Origin: Pseudoalteromonas sp. SMS1
GTDB lineage: Bacteria > Pseudomonadota > Gammaproteobacteria > Enterobacterales > Alteromonadaceae
Length of the DNA: 64,000 bases
Reading direction: 5' to 3'
Assembly: GCF_021530565.1 (NCBI RefSeq)
Contig: NZ_JAKGBI010000001.1
Location: 1 to 64,000, forward strand
Shown: positions 8,592-18,556 of the stretch, piece after piece
Position numbering within the stretch: the first letter of the stretch is position 1
Layout: every line of letters begins with the position of its first letter
Position numbers and translations under genes: made by a program
Notes under the pieces: generated by a model
What the model was told of the DNA's origin: nothing
Databases searched by the model: none
Seen by the model: the letters and a program-made list of their open reading frames with translations, nothing else

Positions 8592-9545
8592 ATGCAAAAT
8601 TACTACAAAGCTTATCTAAGAGAAAAAGCGGCAAGGGATGAAGTTGAGCTTCTTTTAGAAGAAAAGACCAGTAAACTTTATGCGCTTAACGTAGAGTTGG
8701 AAAAAAAACTTAACATCTTACAGCAACAACAGTTAGCCGTCGTTCAATCAGAAAAAATGGCAACATTGGGCACATTGTCGGCAGGAGTAGCACATGAAAT
8801 AAATAACCCTCTGGCATATCTCACCTGCAATTTAGAAACACTCGCTCATTATAAAGACGATATCAACAGTTATTTGAGCCTTATGGTTAACTTCAGTGAG
8901 GGCGAAGTTACAGAACAACAACTTATAGCACAGCTTACTTCATTAAATGAAAAAGTGGATACACAAGAGCTCATTGAGGATTTGGCTGACATAGCAAACG
9001 ACTGCCAGGAAGGTTGCGGAAGAATATCCGAGATTATCAAAAATCTATTAGATTTTGCTAAGCCAAAGCAAAGTGATGAAGCCATATTCGAAATAGGCGA
9101 AGTGCTACAGCACACGACAAAACTTTTAGAAAATAAACTGAAGCAAGTAACTATCAACATTTTATGTGCTGACGAGCTCATGATCAATGGCAGTAAATCA
9201 AGCATTACTCAAGCTTTCATAAATATTTTTGTCAACGCTGTACATGCATGTGACGAAGCGAAAGAGAAAGGTATCATCGATCACAGCAAATTAACGGTGA
9301 CCGTTGAAGATTCAGGTCATGAATACGCCATCCTTTTCAAGGACAATGGAGTAGGCATACCAGAAAACGCGATTGAACATGTTTTTGAACCTTTTTATTC
9401 GACCAAACCCCTAGGAGAAGGGACGGGCATGGGGCTTGCGGTGGTGTATGGAATTTTGACCAATCATCATGGCAGCATTTCTCTTTCGAATAATGCTGAC
9501 GGGGGTGTTACTACCCAAGTAATTCTGCCAAAAGCCAAGCTTTAA
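8592..9545 (+). CDS. H-NOX-associated sensor histidine kinase (HnoK-like)
   Basis: 317-residue soluble kinase with no membrane segment. It has an N-terminal coiled coil (about 10-55), a HisKA-type domain with phospho-His H68 in GVAHEINNPLAY, and a HATPase domain with N-box (FINIFVNAVHACDEA), G1 (DNGVGIPE) and G2 (GEGTGMGLAVVYGI). It lies 1 bp after the H-NOX gene. In characterised pairs NO-bound H-NOX inhibits the kinase. Likely phospho-targets are the receivers at 6978 and 5583. No clear terminator follows. Confidence 0.9.
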   Translation: MQNYYKAYLREKAARDEVELLLEEKTSKLYALNVELEKKLNILQQQQLAVVQSEKMATLGTLSAGVAHEINNPLAYLTCNLETLAHYKDDINSYLSLMVNFSEGEVTEQQLIAQLTSLNEKVDTQELIEDLADIANDCQEGCGRISEIIKNLLDFAKPKQSDEAIFEIGEVLQHTTKLLENKLKQVTINILCADELMINGSKSSITQAFINIFVNAVHACDEAKEKGIIDHSKLTVTVEDSGHEYAILFKDNGVGIPENAIEHVFEPFYSTKPLGEGTGMGLAVVYGILTNHHGSISLSNNADGGVTTQVILPKAKL

Positions 9546-10038
9546 CTTACCACCAAGAAGGCCTGGCGTATCCTTACGTTATACTTTAGTCTAAGCTCTG
9601 TACCCCTCAAATTTATATTCAAATTAGTTCCTTACTGATTCAAGTCAATGTTAGAAAAAATTTATTGATTAAATTATATAGCCATTAATTATATCTTATA
9701 ACCACAATAAGTTTACGTGCGCGTCAACTTTCGGATAAGTTTAATTTATGTGAAAGTTTACATTTAGAACTAACTCAGGTACGAACTAGCACTAACCAAC
9801 TGTTATATATGCAATAGTACGTTAATTTACCTATCAAAGAGATGAATTCGATTCATATATAGCCCGTAGGGTTAAATATAAATTTATTTCATTTCCACCT
9901 TGCAAAAGCACAACTTTAGTATTGGAAAGCACCAATCTATGTTTAAATTTTAAACAGAGACACATTGACGTGTTTAATTTCTATGTTAGGTTTATTTAAC
10001 AAATGTTAATCACAATTAATGTAAAGGTTGGTGATAAG
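9546..10038 (+). promoter_or_regulatory. Promoter region of chitinase cluster
   Basis: A gene-free stretch of about 490 bp. Three inverted repeats stand out: ATGAAT-N3-ATTCAT (9842-9856), ATTGG-N6-CCAAT (9921-9936) and TGTTTAA-N3-TTAAACA (9940-9956). A possible sigma-70 promoter follows: TTGACG at 9965-9970, 16 bp, then TAGGTT. The repeats just upstream could be operators for a chitin- or GlcNAc-responsive regulator. None matches a consensus I know. Confidence 0.4.
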
Positions 10039-13000
10039 ATGAAAATGAGAAATCATATTAAAAATGTGCTCAAGTTAAGTACGCTTGCAATTGCAATTAG
10101 CACAACGTATTCACACGCATATGACTGTACTGGATTGCCAGAATGGCAAGCGGGCAGTACCTATGTAGGTGGTAATAAAGTACAACAAACAAACGTTGCG
10201 TATGAAGCAAAGTGGTGGAACCGCTCAGAACCTGCAACGAATTCAGGTCCAAACCAGGAGTGGAAGAAGCTAGGTGATTGCGCCGGTGTAGGAACAAACA
10301 ACCCACCAAGTATCAGTCAGTTAACACCACTTGAAGGTTCTCAATTTGACGAAAATGACAGCGTTGCCATTAGTGCAAAAGCGGTTGACGTTGACGGAAA
10401 CGTAAGCAAAGTGGAATTCTTTGTTGACAATACATTAATCGCAACTGATACGACTGGCGTGGCAGATATGTTTGACGCCGTTTGGACTGCTGGTCAGCCT
10501 GGTGTCTATCAGTTAAGTGCAAAAGCATATGATGACAAAAATGAAGCTTCTCAAACAATTTCAAGTTCAATTACTGTTAGAACAGGAACACCCGTAAACG
10601 AAGCACCGACAGCCACGTTAAACATAAAATCGAAGCCTGTTGAGCTGATTATTGGTAGCAGTGTTGTGTTCTCATTATCCGGAAGTGATACTGATGGCTC
10701 GGTCTCTAAGCTAAGTTTTGCCGTAAACGGCGTTGAGGTTGTATCTACCAACGGCACAGCAACAGAGCATACTTGGGTCGCAGAGGCAGATGGCAATTAC
10801 ACATTTACGCTAACAGCGACAGACGATAAGAATGCGAGTACAAGCGTCAGCACGCAACTTACAGTAGGCGCACAAGTTCCTGGTGATAGAGATGCATGTA
10901 AACCTGCGGGGCTTTACCAAACACCGGGGGTCAACACACCTTATTGCACAATATACGATGCAAATGGTCGCGAAGAAATGGGCGCAGATCATCCAAGACG
11001 AGTGATTGGTTACTTTACAAGTTGGAGAAATGGTGCCAATGGCCAGCCGTCATACTTAGTTAATGACATTCCTTGGGATAAAATCACCCACATCAATTAC
11101 GCTTTTGCACATGTTGACGCTGGAAATAAAGTATCTATTGGCGATCCAAACGCAGTTGGTAACCCAGCGACAAATATGGAGTGGCCTGGTGTTGCTGGTG
11201 CTGAACTTGACCCGACCTTACCGTACAAAGGGCACTTCAACTTACTCAACAAGTATAAAAAGCAATATCCTGATGTTAAAACATTAATCAGTGTTGGAGG
11301 CTGGGCTGAGACTGGTGGATTCTTCGGACCTGATGGTTCACGAGTCAACAGCGGTGGTTTCTACACAATGACCACAAACGCAGATGGGTCGATCAATAAC
11401 GCTGGTATCGAAACGTTTGTCGCCAGCTCGGTTGACTTCATCAGAAAATATGGGTTCGACGGCGTTGACATTGACTATGAATACCCATCTTCGATGAAAG
11501 ATTCTGGTCACCCAGATGACTTCCCTATCTCGAATGCGAGAAGAGCTGGACTTAACGCTTCTTACCAAGTGTTAATGAAACGATTACGTGAAGAATTGGA
11601 CAAAGCAGGTGAGCTAGATGGGCAACATTATATGCTCACAATCGCGTCTCCTTCGTCAGGCTATCTACTGCGCGGTATGGAAACATTCCAAGTCACTGAA
11701 TATCTTGATTACGTAAATATCATGTCTTACGACTTACATGGTGCATGGAACTCGCACGTTGGTCACAATGCCGCACTGTATGACACAGGAGAAGATTCAG
11801 AATTAAAAGCATGGAACGTTTATGGCACCAAAGAGTTTGAGGGCATCGGTTACCTTAACACAGACTGGGCGGTTAAATATTTCCAAGGTGGACTGTCTGC
11901 TGGGCGAATCAATATTGGTATTCCTTACTACACCCGAGGATTTAGAGATGTACAAGGCGGTACAAACGGCCTTTGGGGACAAGCACCACTGCCAAACCAA
12001 GCTGACTGCCCACCGGGAACTGGTTCTGGTGAGAAAAACAAATGTGGGAATGGCGCTGTAGGTATCGATAACCTTTGGCACGACAAAAATGATGTCGGAT
12101 TAGAAGTACCTGCTGGTTCAAACCCATTATGGCATGCTAAAAACTTACAAAATGGTGTGTTACCGAGCTACCTTGCAGATTACGGACTGACACCAGATAC
12201 AGATCCAGCTGATCAGCTAACAGGCATATATGCACGAAACTATGACTCGGTCGCTGTTGCACCTTGGTTATGGAACGCGCAAAAAAATGTGTTCATCTCA
12301 ATTGAAGATGAAGAGTCCATGGGCACTAAAGTTGATTACGTAATCAACAAAGGACTTGGCGGGATCATGTTCTGGGAACTAGCAGGTGACTTCGATTACG
12401 ATGCAGCCAAAGGTGAGTACTTTATGGGCTCCAGTATGACAACGCTGGCATACAACAAGTTCAAGCAATCTGGCGCACAATATGACGTACATCGTGGTGA
12501 TGTTTCTTTCCAAGTACCAACGGAACAAGTGGATGTAACTTTCGCAGCGAAGAGCTTCCCGGTAGGAGATGATAACTACCCAATAGCACCAACGTTTGCA
12601 TTTACAAATAATTCGAACATTGATTTATCTGGCGCAAAAATTTCATTTGATGTACCAGTGTCAACATCAGCAATATTTAAGTCTAATTGGAATGCACAAG
12701 AAAAGCTTGGCATGGCTGTAGATGTCAACAATTCTAACGCAGCAGGCAATAACATTGGTGGCTTTGACAATGATTTCCACAGATTCTCCATTACATTAAA
12801 AAATGAATGGGGTAACACACCAAAATCATTCGCACCAGGCGAAACAGTCAATGCACAAGTAATGTACTACATGCCTGTAACAGGTCCAGTTAACTTTACA
12901 GCCGAGAAAGATGGCAAACGCTACGCGTTTAAGTTCGAGTACCCTACGCTACCTGCAGCAACGCCGGGAGATGGTAATGGTGGTCCAGTTACACACTGTG

Positions 13001-13167
13001 AAGGCACACCGATTGCCGATATCTCAGTTTACCCGACATTCCCACGTGGCACTCATGCGGGTGCTGGTGACTTAATCATTGATGGTCAAGGTGTATACAA
13101 AGCCAAATGGTGGAGTAACAAACAGCCTTCAACCAGCGCTGATTACCAGAAAGTCTGTAGTTTATAA
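10039..13167 (+). CDS. Secreted multidomain GH18 chitinase (ChiC-domain type)
   Basis: Endo- or exo-acting chitinase of family GH18, exported. The frame opens at 10003, but the ATG at 10039 starts a normal signal peptide ending near SHA-YD, giving 1042 residues. Order: signal peptide; N-terminal CBM5/12 module (about 28-80, with AKWWN); two Ig/PKD-like domains (about 90-280); GH18 barrel (about 310-790) with the catalytic signature DGVDIDYEYP, acid E481; a ChiC-type domain (about 815-960); and a final CBM5/12-like module with KAKWWS. Many flanking binding modules suggest action on crystalline chitin. It leads a cluster with an LPMO and a second chitinase. Confidence 0.93.
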   Translation: MKMRNHIKNVLKLSTLAIAISTTYSHAYDCTGLPEWQAGSTYVGGNKVQQTNVAYEAKWWNRSEPATNSGPNQEWKKLGDCAGVGTNNPPSISQLTPLEGSQFDENDSVAISAKAVDVDGNVSKVEFFVDNTLIATDTTGVADMFDAVWTAGQPGVYQLSAKAYDDKNEASQTISSSITVRTGTPVNEAPTATLNIKSKPVELIIGSSVVFSLSGSDTDGSVSKLSFAVNGVEVVSTNGTATEHTWVAEADGNYTFTLTATDDKNASTSVSTQLTVGAQVPGDRDACKPAGLYQTPGVNTPYCTIYDANGREEMGADHPRRVIGYFTSWRNGANGQPSYLVNDIPWDKITHINYAFAHVDAGNKVSIGDPNAVGNPATNMEWPGVAGAELDPTLPYKGHFNLLNKYKKQYPDVKTLISVGGWAETGGFFGPDGSRVNSGGFYTMTTNADGSINNAGIETFVASSVDFIRKYGFDGVDIDYEYPSSMKDSGHPDDFPISNARRAGLNASYQVLMKRLREELDKAGELDGQHYMLTIASPSSGYLLRGMETFQVTEYLDYVNIMSYDLHGAWNSHVGHNAALYDTGEDSELKAWNVYGTKEFEGIGYLNTDWAVKYFQGGLSAGRINIGIPYYTRGFRDVQGGTNGLWGQAPLPNQADCPPGTGSGEKNKCGNGAVGIDNLWHDKNDVGLEVPAGSNPLWHAKNLQNGVLPSYLADYGLTPDTDPADQLTGIYARNYDSVAVAPWLWNAQKNVFISIEDEESMGTKVDYVINKGLGGIMFWELAGDFDYDAAKGEYFMGSSMTTLAYNKFKQSGAQYDVHRGDVSFQVPTEQVDVTFAAKSFPVGDDNYPIAPTFAFTNNSNIDLSGAKISFDVPVSTSAIFKSNWNAQEKLGMAVDVNNSNAAGNNIGGFDNDFHRFSITLKNEWGNTPKSFAPGETVNAQVMYYMPVTGPVNFTAEKDGKRYAFKFEYPTLPAATPGDGNGGPVTHCEGTPIADISVYPTFPRGTHAGAGDLIIDGQGVYKAKWWSNKQPSTSADYQKVCSL

Positions 13168-13176
13168 AACCCAACT

Positions 13177-13198
13177 AAGCGGGGATTAACCCCCGCTT
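13177..13198 (+). terminator. Hairpin between chitinase and LPMO
   Basis: AAGCGGGG / CCCCGCTT stem with a 6-nt loop and no strong T-tract. It probably attenuates or protects the upstream mRNA end rather than stopping all transcription into the LPMO gene. Confidence 0.6.
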
Positions 13199-13257
13199 GT
13201 ATCTGACAAGCAGAAGTAGTCACTAAATAACGCAAAAAAGCACAAGAGGCGAACGCG

Positions 13258-14694
13258 ATGAACGTTCTACAAGGAAAATATTTAACTGCTCTATCAATTG
13301 CATGTACTGCATTCGTATCAACATATGCACCTTACTCTAACGCTCATGGATTCATGGAGTTTCCAAAAGCTAGACAATCAATCTGTGAGGCACAGGGTGG
13401 CTATTGGTGGCCAGACGATGGTTCTAATATTCCAAATTTGGCATGTAGAGCAGCATTCTTAGAATCTGGGTATGTTCAGTTTGTTCAAGAACACGAATTC
13501 GCATCACTGATTGCTGACTACAATAATCAAGCCGCAGTGGAAGCTGCGATACCCAATGGAACTCTTTGTGCAGCTGGGTCGAATGAAAAGCGAGGAATGA
13601 ACCTGCCACATTCTGAATGGCAAACCACAGATGTTAAGCCGAGTGCAAATGGAGATTTAGCAATTAGATTTAGGGCAACAACACCACATAATCCAAGCTT
13701 TTGGAAGTTCTATTTAACAAAACCGACATTTAATGCAACGACTGACGTTTTAAGTTGGGCGGATTTAGATTTAATTACGGAAGTTGGCAATGTTAACTTT
13801 GTAACCGACCCTGATGGCAAAAAGTTTTACGAAATGACTTTGAACATACCTTCAGATAGAAGCGGAAGAGCCGTTCTATATACTCGCTGGCAAAGAAATG
13901 ACGTCGCAGGTGAAGGCTTTTACAACTGTTCAGACATTAATATTGTTACGGACTCGACGCCAACTGATTGGCACTCAACTGGGTACTACTTAAAACAAGG
14001 TCAAGATGCCAAAGTTACAGATACTGTTTGGGCTCGCGTGTTTGACGCAAATGGACAAGAAATTATTAAGCAGTCGCTTAAAATTACGGATGTTAACTTG
14101 AGCAATTGGCAAGTAGAACTCGCCACCATATTGAACACGAATTATGCCGCAGACGTTAAAGTCGGAGTGAAAGACGCTGCAGGAAACATTGTGTTTGACG
14201 AGCTAAACCTGTTGAGTAATGAAGTTTTTGTGCCTAATCCTGCTAATACATATAACCTGACGATTCAAGTTCAGCAACCAAATACACCTCCAACAGTACA
14301 CAAGCCAGACCCAATCGTCATGAATGAGGTTTCAGAGGCTCAACTTCATGTTCATGCTTTTGACGATTATACGATGGACCTCGTTTACACCTGGAGCGTC
14401 CCAACAGGTTTAACCTATACCGGTACTGGCGCAACGATCACTTTGAAAGCGGGAACGGTAGACAAAGATACCAATCACACTGTAACGGTGTCTGTCTCTG
14501 ATGGTGAATTATCTAGCAGTACTAATGTACAAGTTACCGTAAAAAACTTGGCAAATACACCAGCACCTTGGAAAGCAAACGCAACCTATGTAGCTGGTGA
14601 CACCGTCTCTCACAATAGCAAAATATACGAAGCTAAGTGGTGGAATAGGGGTGAAGAGCCCGGCACTACTCAAGTTTGGAAAGAAGTTAAATAA
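13258..14694 (+). CDS. AA10 lytic polysaccharide monooxygenase, chitin-binding
   Basis: Copper-dependent oxidative cleavage of crystalline chitin, secreted. 478 residues. Signal peptide 1-29 ends at SNA, leaving H30 as the N-terminal His of the copper brace (HGFMEFPKAR). The second brace His is H118 (NLPHSEW), 88 residues on, close to the spacing in CBP21. FYNCSDINIV ends the AA10 domain near 230. A linker/GbpA-like domain, a PKD-like domain (about 345-430) and a C-terminal CBM5/12 (APWKANATYVAGDT, AKWWNRGEEPG) follow. The ATG follows AGAGGCG. It sits between two chitinases and boosts them. The C-terminal module is nearly a copy of that in the next chitinase. Confidence 0.95.
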   Translation: MNVLQGKYLTALSIACTAFVSTYAPYSNAHGFMEFPKARQSICEAQGGYWWPDDGSNIPNLACRAAFLESGYVQFVQEHEFASLIADYNNQAAVEAAIPNGTLCAAGSNEKRGMNLPHSEWQTTDVKPSANGDLAIRFRATTPHNPSFWKFYLTKPTFNATTDVLSWADLDLITEVGNVNFVTDPDGKKFYEMTLNIPSDRSGRAVLYTRWQRNDVAGEGFYNCSDINIVTDSTPTDWHSTGYYLKQGQDAKVTDTVWARVFDANGQEIIKQSLKITDVNLSNWQVELATILNTNYAADVKVGVKDAAGNIVFDELNLLSNEVFVPNPANTYNLTIQVQQPNTPPTVHKPDPIVMNEVSEAQLHVHAFDDYTMDLVYTWSVPTGLTYTGTGATITLKAGTVDKDTNHTVTVSVSDGELSSSTNVQVTVKNLANTPAPWKANATYVAGDTVSHNSKIYEAKWWNRGEEPGTTQVWKEVK

Positions 14695-14759
14695 GATGTA
14701 AAGGTCACTCCAATTCTTTGGGGTTTGGATATAACATGTAAAATAAGGTTGAGATAGTA

Positions 14760-17222
14760 ATGAAAATTAATAATTTAACTGCTGCTATAGGACTAGCACT
14801 GATATCAGCGGGTGCAATCGCAGCACCTTCAGCTCCGCAAATTAGCTGGGAGCCACAGACTTATTCTTTTGTTGATGTGAATCTAGAAGGCAATGGGTCA
14901 TACAAGCAAATCGTGCAAGCGAAAGATGTCGTAACAGTTAATATAAAATGGAACTCATGGAGCGGTACTGGCGGTGACAGTTATAAAGTGTACTTTGATA
15001 ACCAAGTTGTAAATCAAGGTCCTTTGGCAGCTGGCACAAAAGGCGGCACTGTTAGCTTCCCTTACACGAAATCAGGCAGACATACACTTTACCTAGAAAT
15101 TTGTGACTCAACTGGTTGTGCAAAAAGTGCCGGCAAGCCAATCGTCATCGCCGATACTGACGGTGGTCACTTACAGCCATTGACTATGGATGTTGACCCT
15201 CGTAACAAGAACAATGGCACGATCCCGGGTATGGTAACTGGTGCCTATTTTGTCGAGTGGGGCATCTACGGTCGAGATTTTGACGTATCAAACATTCCAG
15301 CTCAAAACTTAACACACCTGCTTTATGGCTTTATACCAATTTGTGGTGCCAACGAATCGCTCAAAGAAATTGAAAATGGAAACAGTTGGAGAGCGCTACA
15401 AAAAGCCTGTGCTGATTCTCAAGATTATGAAGTTGTAATACATGATCCATGGGCAGCAGTTCAAAAGACACTACCAGGTACTGATAACAACGATCCAATA
15501 CGAGGCACATATGCGCAATTAATGGCGCTTAAACAACGTTACCCAGACCTTAAAATCTTACCTTCAGTGGGTGGCTGGACGCTATCAGACCCGTTCCACG
15601 GTTTCACTACTAAAGCGAATCGTGACACATTTGTGGCTTCAATGAAGCAGTTCTTGAAAACTTGGAAGTTTTACGATGGTGTCGACATTGACTGGGAATT
15701 CCCAGGAGGCGATGGTCCTAACCCAGGCCTTGGCGACCCAATTAATGATGGCCCAGCATACATCGCATTAATGAAAGAACTTCGTGTCATGTTGGACGAG
15801 CTAGAACTTGAAACAGGACGTAAGTATGAGCTGACTTCAGCCATTGGCTCTGGTTACGACAAGATCGAAGATGTAGATTACCAAGTTGCTCAGCAATATA
15901 TGGATTACATCTTTGCCATGACTTATGATTTCTATGGCGGCTGGAACAATGTAACTGGTCACCAAACTGGTATTTACTGTGGTTCACACTTGAGTCAAGG
16001 TGAATGTGATGGAACTGGTCTAGACGACAATGGCGAACCACGTAAAGGTCCTGCTTATACATTGGACAACGCGGTTAAAGCGCTACTTGCTCAAGGTGTT
16101 AATCCTAAAAAGCTTGTTGTAGGTGCAGCTATGTATGGTCGTGGCTGGGAAGGCGTATTTGATTCAAATACGACTATTCCAGGTAACCCAATGACGGCGC
16201 CTGGTAATGGTAAGTATGCGGGTTCAACAAGCGAAGGGGTTTGGGAACCTGGTATCATGGATTACAAAGCCATCGCAAAGAATCTAGTTGGCTCAAATGG
16301 AAGTGGCATCAACGGATTCACCGCTGGCTATGACGATCAGGCTGAGGCTGCTTGGGTATGGAACCCGACAAGCGGTAAACTACTGACTTACGATAGCCCT
16401 CGTTCAGTCTATGCCAAAGGTCAATACGTAAACCTTCACGATTTGGGGGGGCTTTTTGCTTGGGAAATCGATGCAGATAATGGCGATATCTTAAATGCAA
16501 TGTACGACGGTTTAACAGGTGGTGTACCGACAAACAGAGCACCAATTGTGTCTGTAGATTCAAGCTTAACGTTAGAATCTGGTAAAGCCGGTGCGCTTAC
16601 AGTGACTGCGAGCGATCCTGAAGGTGCTGCTGTTACCTATGCATGGACATCACAAGGTTTAACTTTGACAAATGCAAATACTGCGACTGTTGGCATCACT
16701 GCACCTAACGTCACAGTAGATACAACGTTCTCGTTAAAAATTGCAGTTACTGACGATAAAAATGCAACGACGGAAAAAACAGTGTCTGTCCTTGTTAAAG
16801 CAGAAGTTCCGGCTGGTGCACCGGTTGTTCAACCAATTGCAAATGTGTCTGTAGAAGAGAACAAATCTGTGAACGTATCTGTCGTCGCAACTGATCCAAA
16901 CAACGACCCATTAACGTACACATGGAATGTACCAACGGGGCTGACTGCCTCAGGTTCAGGTGCGAACGTAACTTTATCAGCAGGTGAGGTTGCTCAAGAC
17001 ACAACATATACTGTGACCGTTGACGTTTCTGATGGCAGCGCAACAACATCGGCATCCTTTGATGTAACGGTAACAGATGCAGCATCAAGTGTCGCACCGT
17101 GGGATGCAAGTAAAGTCTATGTTGGTGGTGATTTAGCTTCACACAATGGTAAAGTGTATCGCGCAAAATGGTGGACTAGAGGTGAAGAACCAGGTAAAGC
17201 GATGGTTTGGCAAGCTCTATAA
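14760..17222 (+). CDS. ChiA-like secreted GH18 chitinase
   Basis: 820 residues. Signal peptide of about 21 residues; an N-terminal fibronectin-like ChiA_N domain (about 22-135); GH18 barrel (about 155-590) with YDGVDIDWEFPGG, catalytic acid E313; an inserted alpha+beta segment as in Serratia ChiA; two PKD-like domains (about 595-685 and 690-775); and a C-terminal CBM5/12 (APWDASKVYVGGD, AKWWTRGEEPG). ChiA-type enzymes are processive and release chitobiose. It is the last gene of the chitin cluster and is closed by a strong terminator. The same module architecture in the LPMO suggests they bind the same surface. Confidence 0.95.
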   Translation: MKINNLTAAIGLALISAGAIAAPSAPQISWEPQTYSFVDVNLEGNGSYKQIVQAKDVVTVNIKWNSWSGTGGDSYKVYFDNQVVNQGPLAAGTKGGTVSFPYTKSGRHTLYLEICDSTGCAKSAGKPIVIADTDGGHLQPLTMDVDPRNKNNGTIPGMVTGAYFVEWGIYGRDFDVSNIPAQNLTHLLYGFIPICGANESLKEIENGNSWRALQKACADSQDYEVVIHDPWAAVQKTLPGTDNNDPIRGTYAQLMALKQRYPDLKILPSVGGWTLSDPFHGFTTKANRDTFVASMKQFLKTWKFYDGVDIDWEFPGGDGPNPGLGDPINDGPAYIALMKELRVMLDELELETGRKYELTSAIGSGYDKIEDVDYQVAQQYMDYIFAMTYDFYGGWNNVTGHQTGIYCGSHLSQGECDGTGLDDNGEPRKGPAYTLDNAVKALLAQGVNPKKLVVGAAMYGRGWEGVFDSNTTIPGNPMTAPGNGKYAGSTSEGVWEPGIMDYKAIAKNLVGSNGSGINGFTAGYDDQAEAAWVWNPTSGKLLTYDSPRSVYAKGQYVNLHDLGGLFAWEIDADNGDILNAMYDGLTGGVPTNRAPIVSVDSSLTLESGKAGALTVTASDPEGAAVTYAWTSQGLTLTNANTATVGITAPNVTVDTTFSLKIAVTDDKNATTEKTVSVLVKAEVPAGAPVVQPIANVSVEENKSVNVSVVATDPNNDPLTYTWNVPTGLTASGSGANVTLSAGEVAQDTTYTVTVDVSDGSATTSASFDVTVTDAASSVAPWDASKVYVGGDLASHNGKVYRAKWWTRGEEPGKAMVWQAL

Positions 17223-17290
17223 GTAATTTTGGGTTGATATTCAGAAACCTTTCTGAATTGACAGAAGGATAGGCCAACCCGCTCTATAAA

Positions 17291-17321
17291 ACAAAGGTGC
17301 TCTGCACCTTTGTTTTTTTTT
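17291..17321 (+). terminator. Terminator of the chitin cluster
   Basis: ACAAAGGTGC / GCACCTTTGT perfect 10-bp stem with a TCT loop, followed by eight T. One of the strongest terminators in the window. Confidence 0.95.
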
Positions 17322-17366
17322 ATAAATATTTCATACTTAGTAGATGCCTTATAAACGTATAGTAAT

Positions 17367-18125
17367 GTGAAATTCCTTTTACTGATTATTTTTTTAATCC
17401 CTTTTTACACACACTCAAACGAACGATGCTCATCTGAAAAAAAGATCGGTATTGGCAGTAGCTGGCCGCCGTACGTTATGTACAAAGGCGATACACCTTA
17501 TGGTTTAGATATCGAAATAACAAAGCTTATATTTAACAAAGCAAATGTGTGTTTTAAGTTTATACGACTACCAACTTCAGCCAGAGGACTCGCCGAGCTC
17601 TATAAAGGGTTTGTCGATGTACTTCCTTCGGCAAGTTTTAATATTGATAGAGCCAATAATGCACACTTTAGCAACCCATACAGGCGAGAACGGATGCGGC
17701 TGTTTACCCGCTTAGAATTACCACCCGTAAAAAGCCTAACCGAACTATTTGCTGACGAATACACCTTTGTAACCAACCCAGGTGCTTATTATGGTGAAGA
17801 GTTACGGCAGATTTTGCAGATCAGTTGGTATCAGCAAAGGCTTGTCGAAGTTGCCAGTGTTTCCAGACGAATAGAGTTGGTCAATAAAAAACGCATAGAC
17901 TTTCTTATTGAAGATGAACACACTGGTTTCTTCTATATAAATCAATTAGGATATAAACGATTAAGGCTACACTCATATATTGTAAACGATAATGCAATCC
18001 ACTTTATGCTGAGCCGAATGACTTTTAAAGCGTCTGAAATTGACGCGATAAATAACGCAATCGAACAATCTCAGCCAGAAATTGAAGCCATTTTGAGCCG
18101 AAGAGCGGGTCTAGCCGCGAAGTAA
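17367..18125 (+). CDS. Periplasmic solute-binding protein, family 3-like
   Basis: 252 residues with an N-terminal signal peptide (hydrophobic 3-16), then a type 3 solute-binding fold: WPPYVMYKGDTPYGLDIEI near the N-terminus and GFVDVLPSASFNIDRANNAHFS further on. In Pseudoalteromonas and Shewanella such proteins often stand without ABC transporter genes, as here. The ligand is unknown. The GTG start lacks an obvious ribosome-binding site. The next two genes follow at 15 and 8 bp, so this is an operon ending with anmK. A sensory rather than transport role is possible. Confidence 0.75.
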   Translation: MKFLLLIIFLIPFYTHSNERCSSEKKIGIGSSWPPYVMYKGDTPYGLDIEITKLIFNKANVCFKFIRLPTSARGLAELYKGFVDVLPSASFNIDRANNAHFSNPYRRERMRLFTRLELPPVKSLTELFADEYTFVTNPGAYYGEELRQILQISWYQQRLVEVASVSRRIELVNKKRIDFLIEDEHTGFFYINQLGYKRLRLHSYIVNDNAIHFMLSRMTFKASEIDAINNAIEQSQPEIEAILSRRAGLAAK

Positions 18126-18140
18126 ATTGTGGAGTAAACA

Positions 18141-18548
18141 TTGAAAACACTATTCGTGCCAGTGCTGTTACTGTCTAGCATCGCAAATGCAACCATTGAA
18201 AAGCCATTTACCATAGATAATACACAAATCTACACTGACTATTCGCTATTTTATAATGAAAAAGACATGCGACCGGTGGTCAGTGACTTCAAGATTACCA
18301 GCGCAATAACGATGTCAAACGAGCATGGACAAAGGGCAGCGCTTTTAAATATTAAAAACCTTTCATCTGGCAGTAGAACACTTGAGCCCCACCATTTAAT
18401 GGTAACCTATGCTGACGGAAGCTCAAAAGTGCTTACGAGTTTACCTAACAAGTTGAGGTTTAAAGGAGATGAAACGATCAATCTCACCGTCAATTTAGGT
18501 AAAAATTTATACCCTGTCATCTCGGTGCTAACCAGTAATAACATGTAA
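18141..18548 (+). CDS. Small exported protein of unknown function
   Basis: 135 residues starting at TTG 18141 after GTGGAGTAAACA, a clear ribosome-binding site. Signal peptide 1-17 ends at ANA. The mature part is short and beta-rich, with no cysteine and no motif that I recognise. It lies between the solute-binding protein and anmK in one transcription unit, which hints at a periplasmic role linked to wall-sugar recycling, but this is only context. Confidence 0.6.
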   Translation: MKTLFVPVLLLSSIANATIEKPFTIDNTQIYTDYSLFYNEKDMRPVVSDFKITSAITMSNEHGQRAALLNIKNLSSGSRTLEPHHLMVTYADGSSKVLTSLPNKLRFKGDETINLTVNLGKNLYPVISVLTSNNM

Positions 18549-18556
18549 TCTGAACT

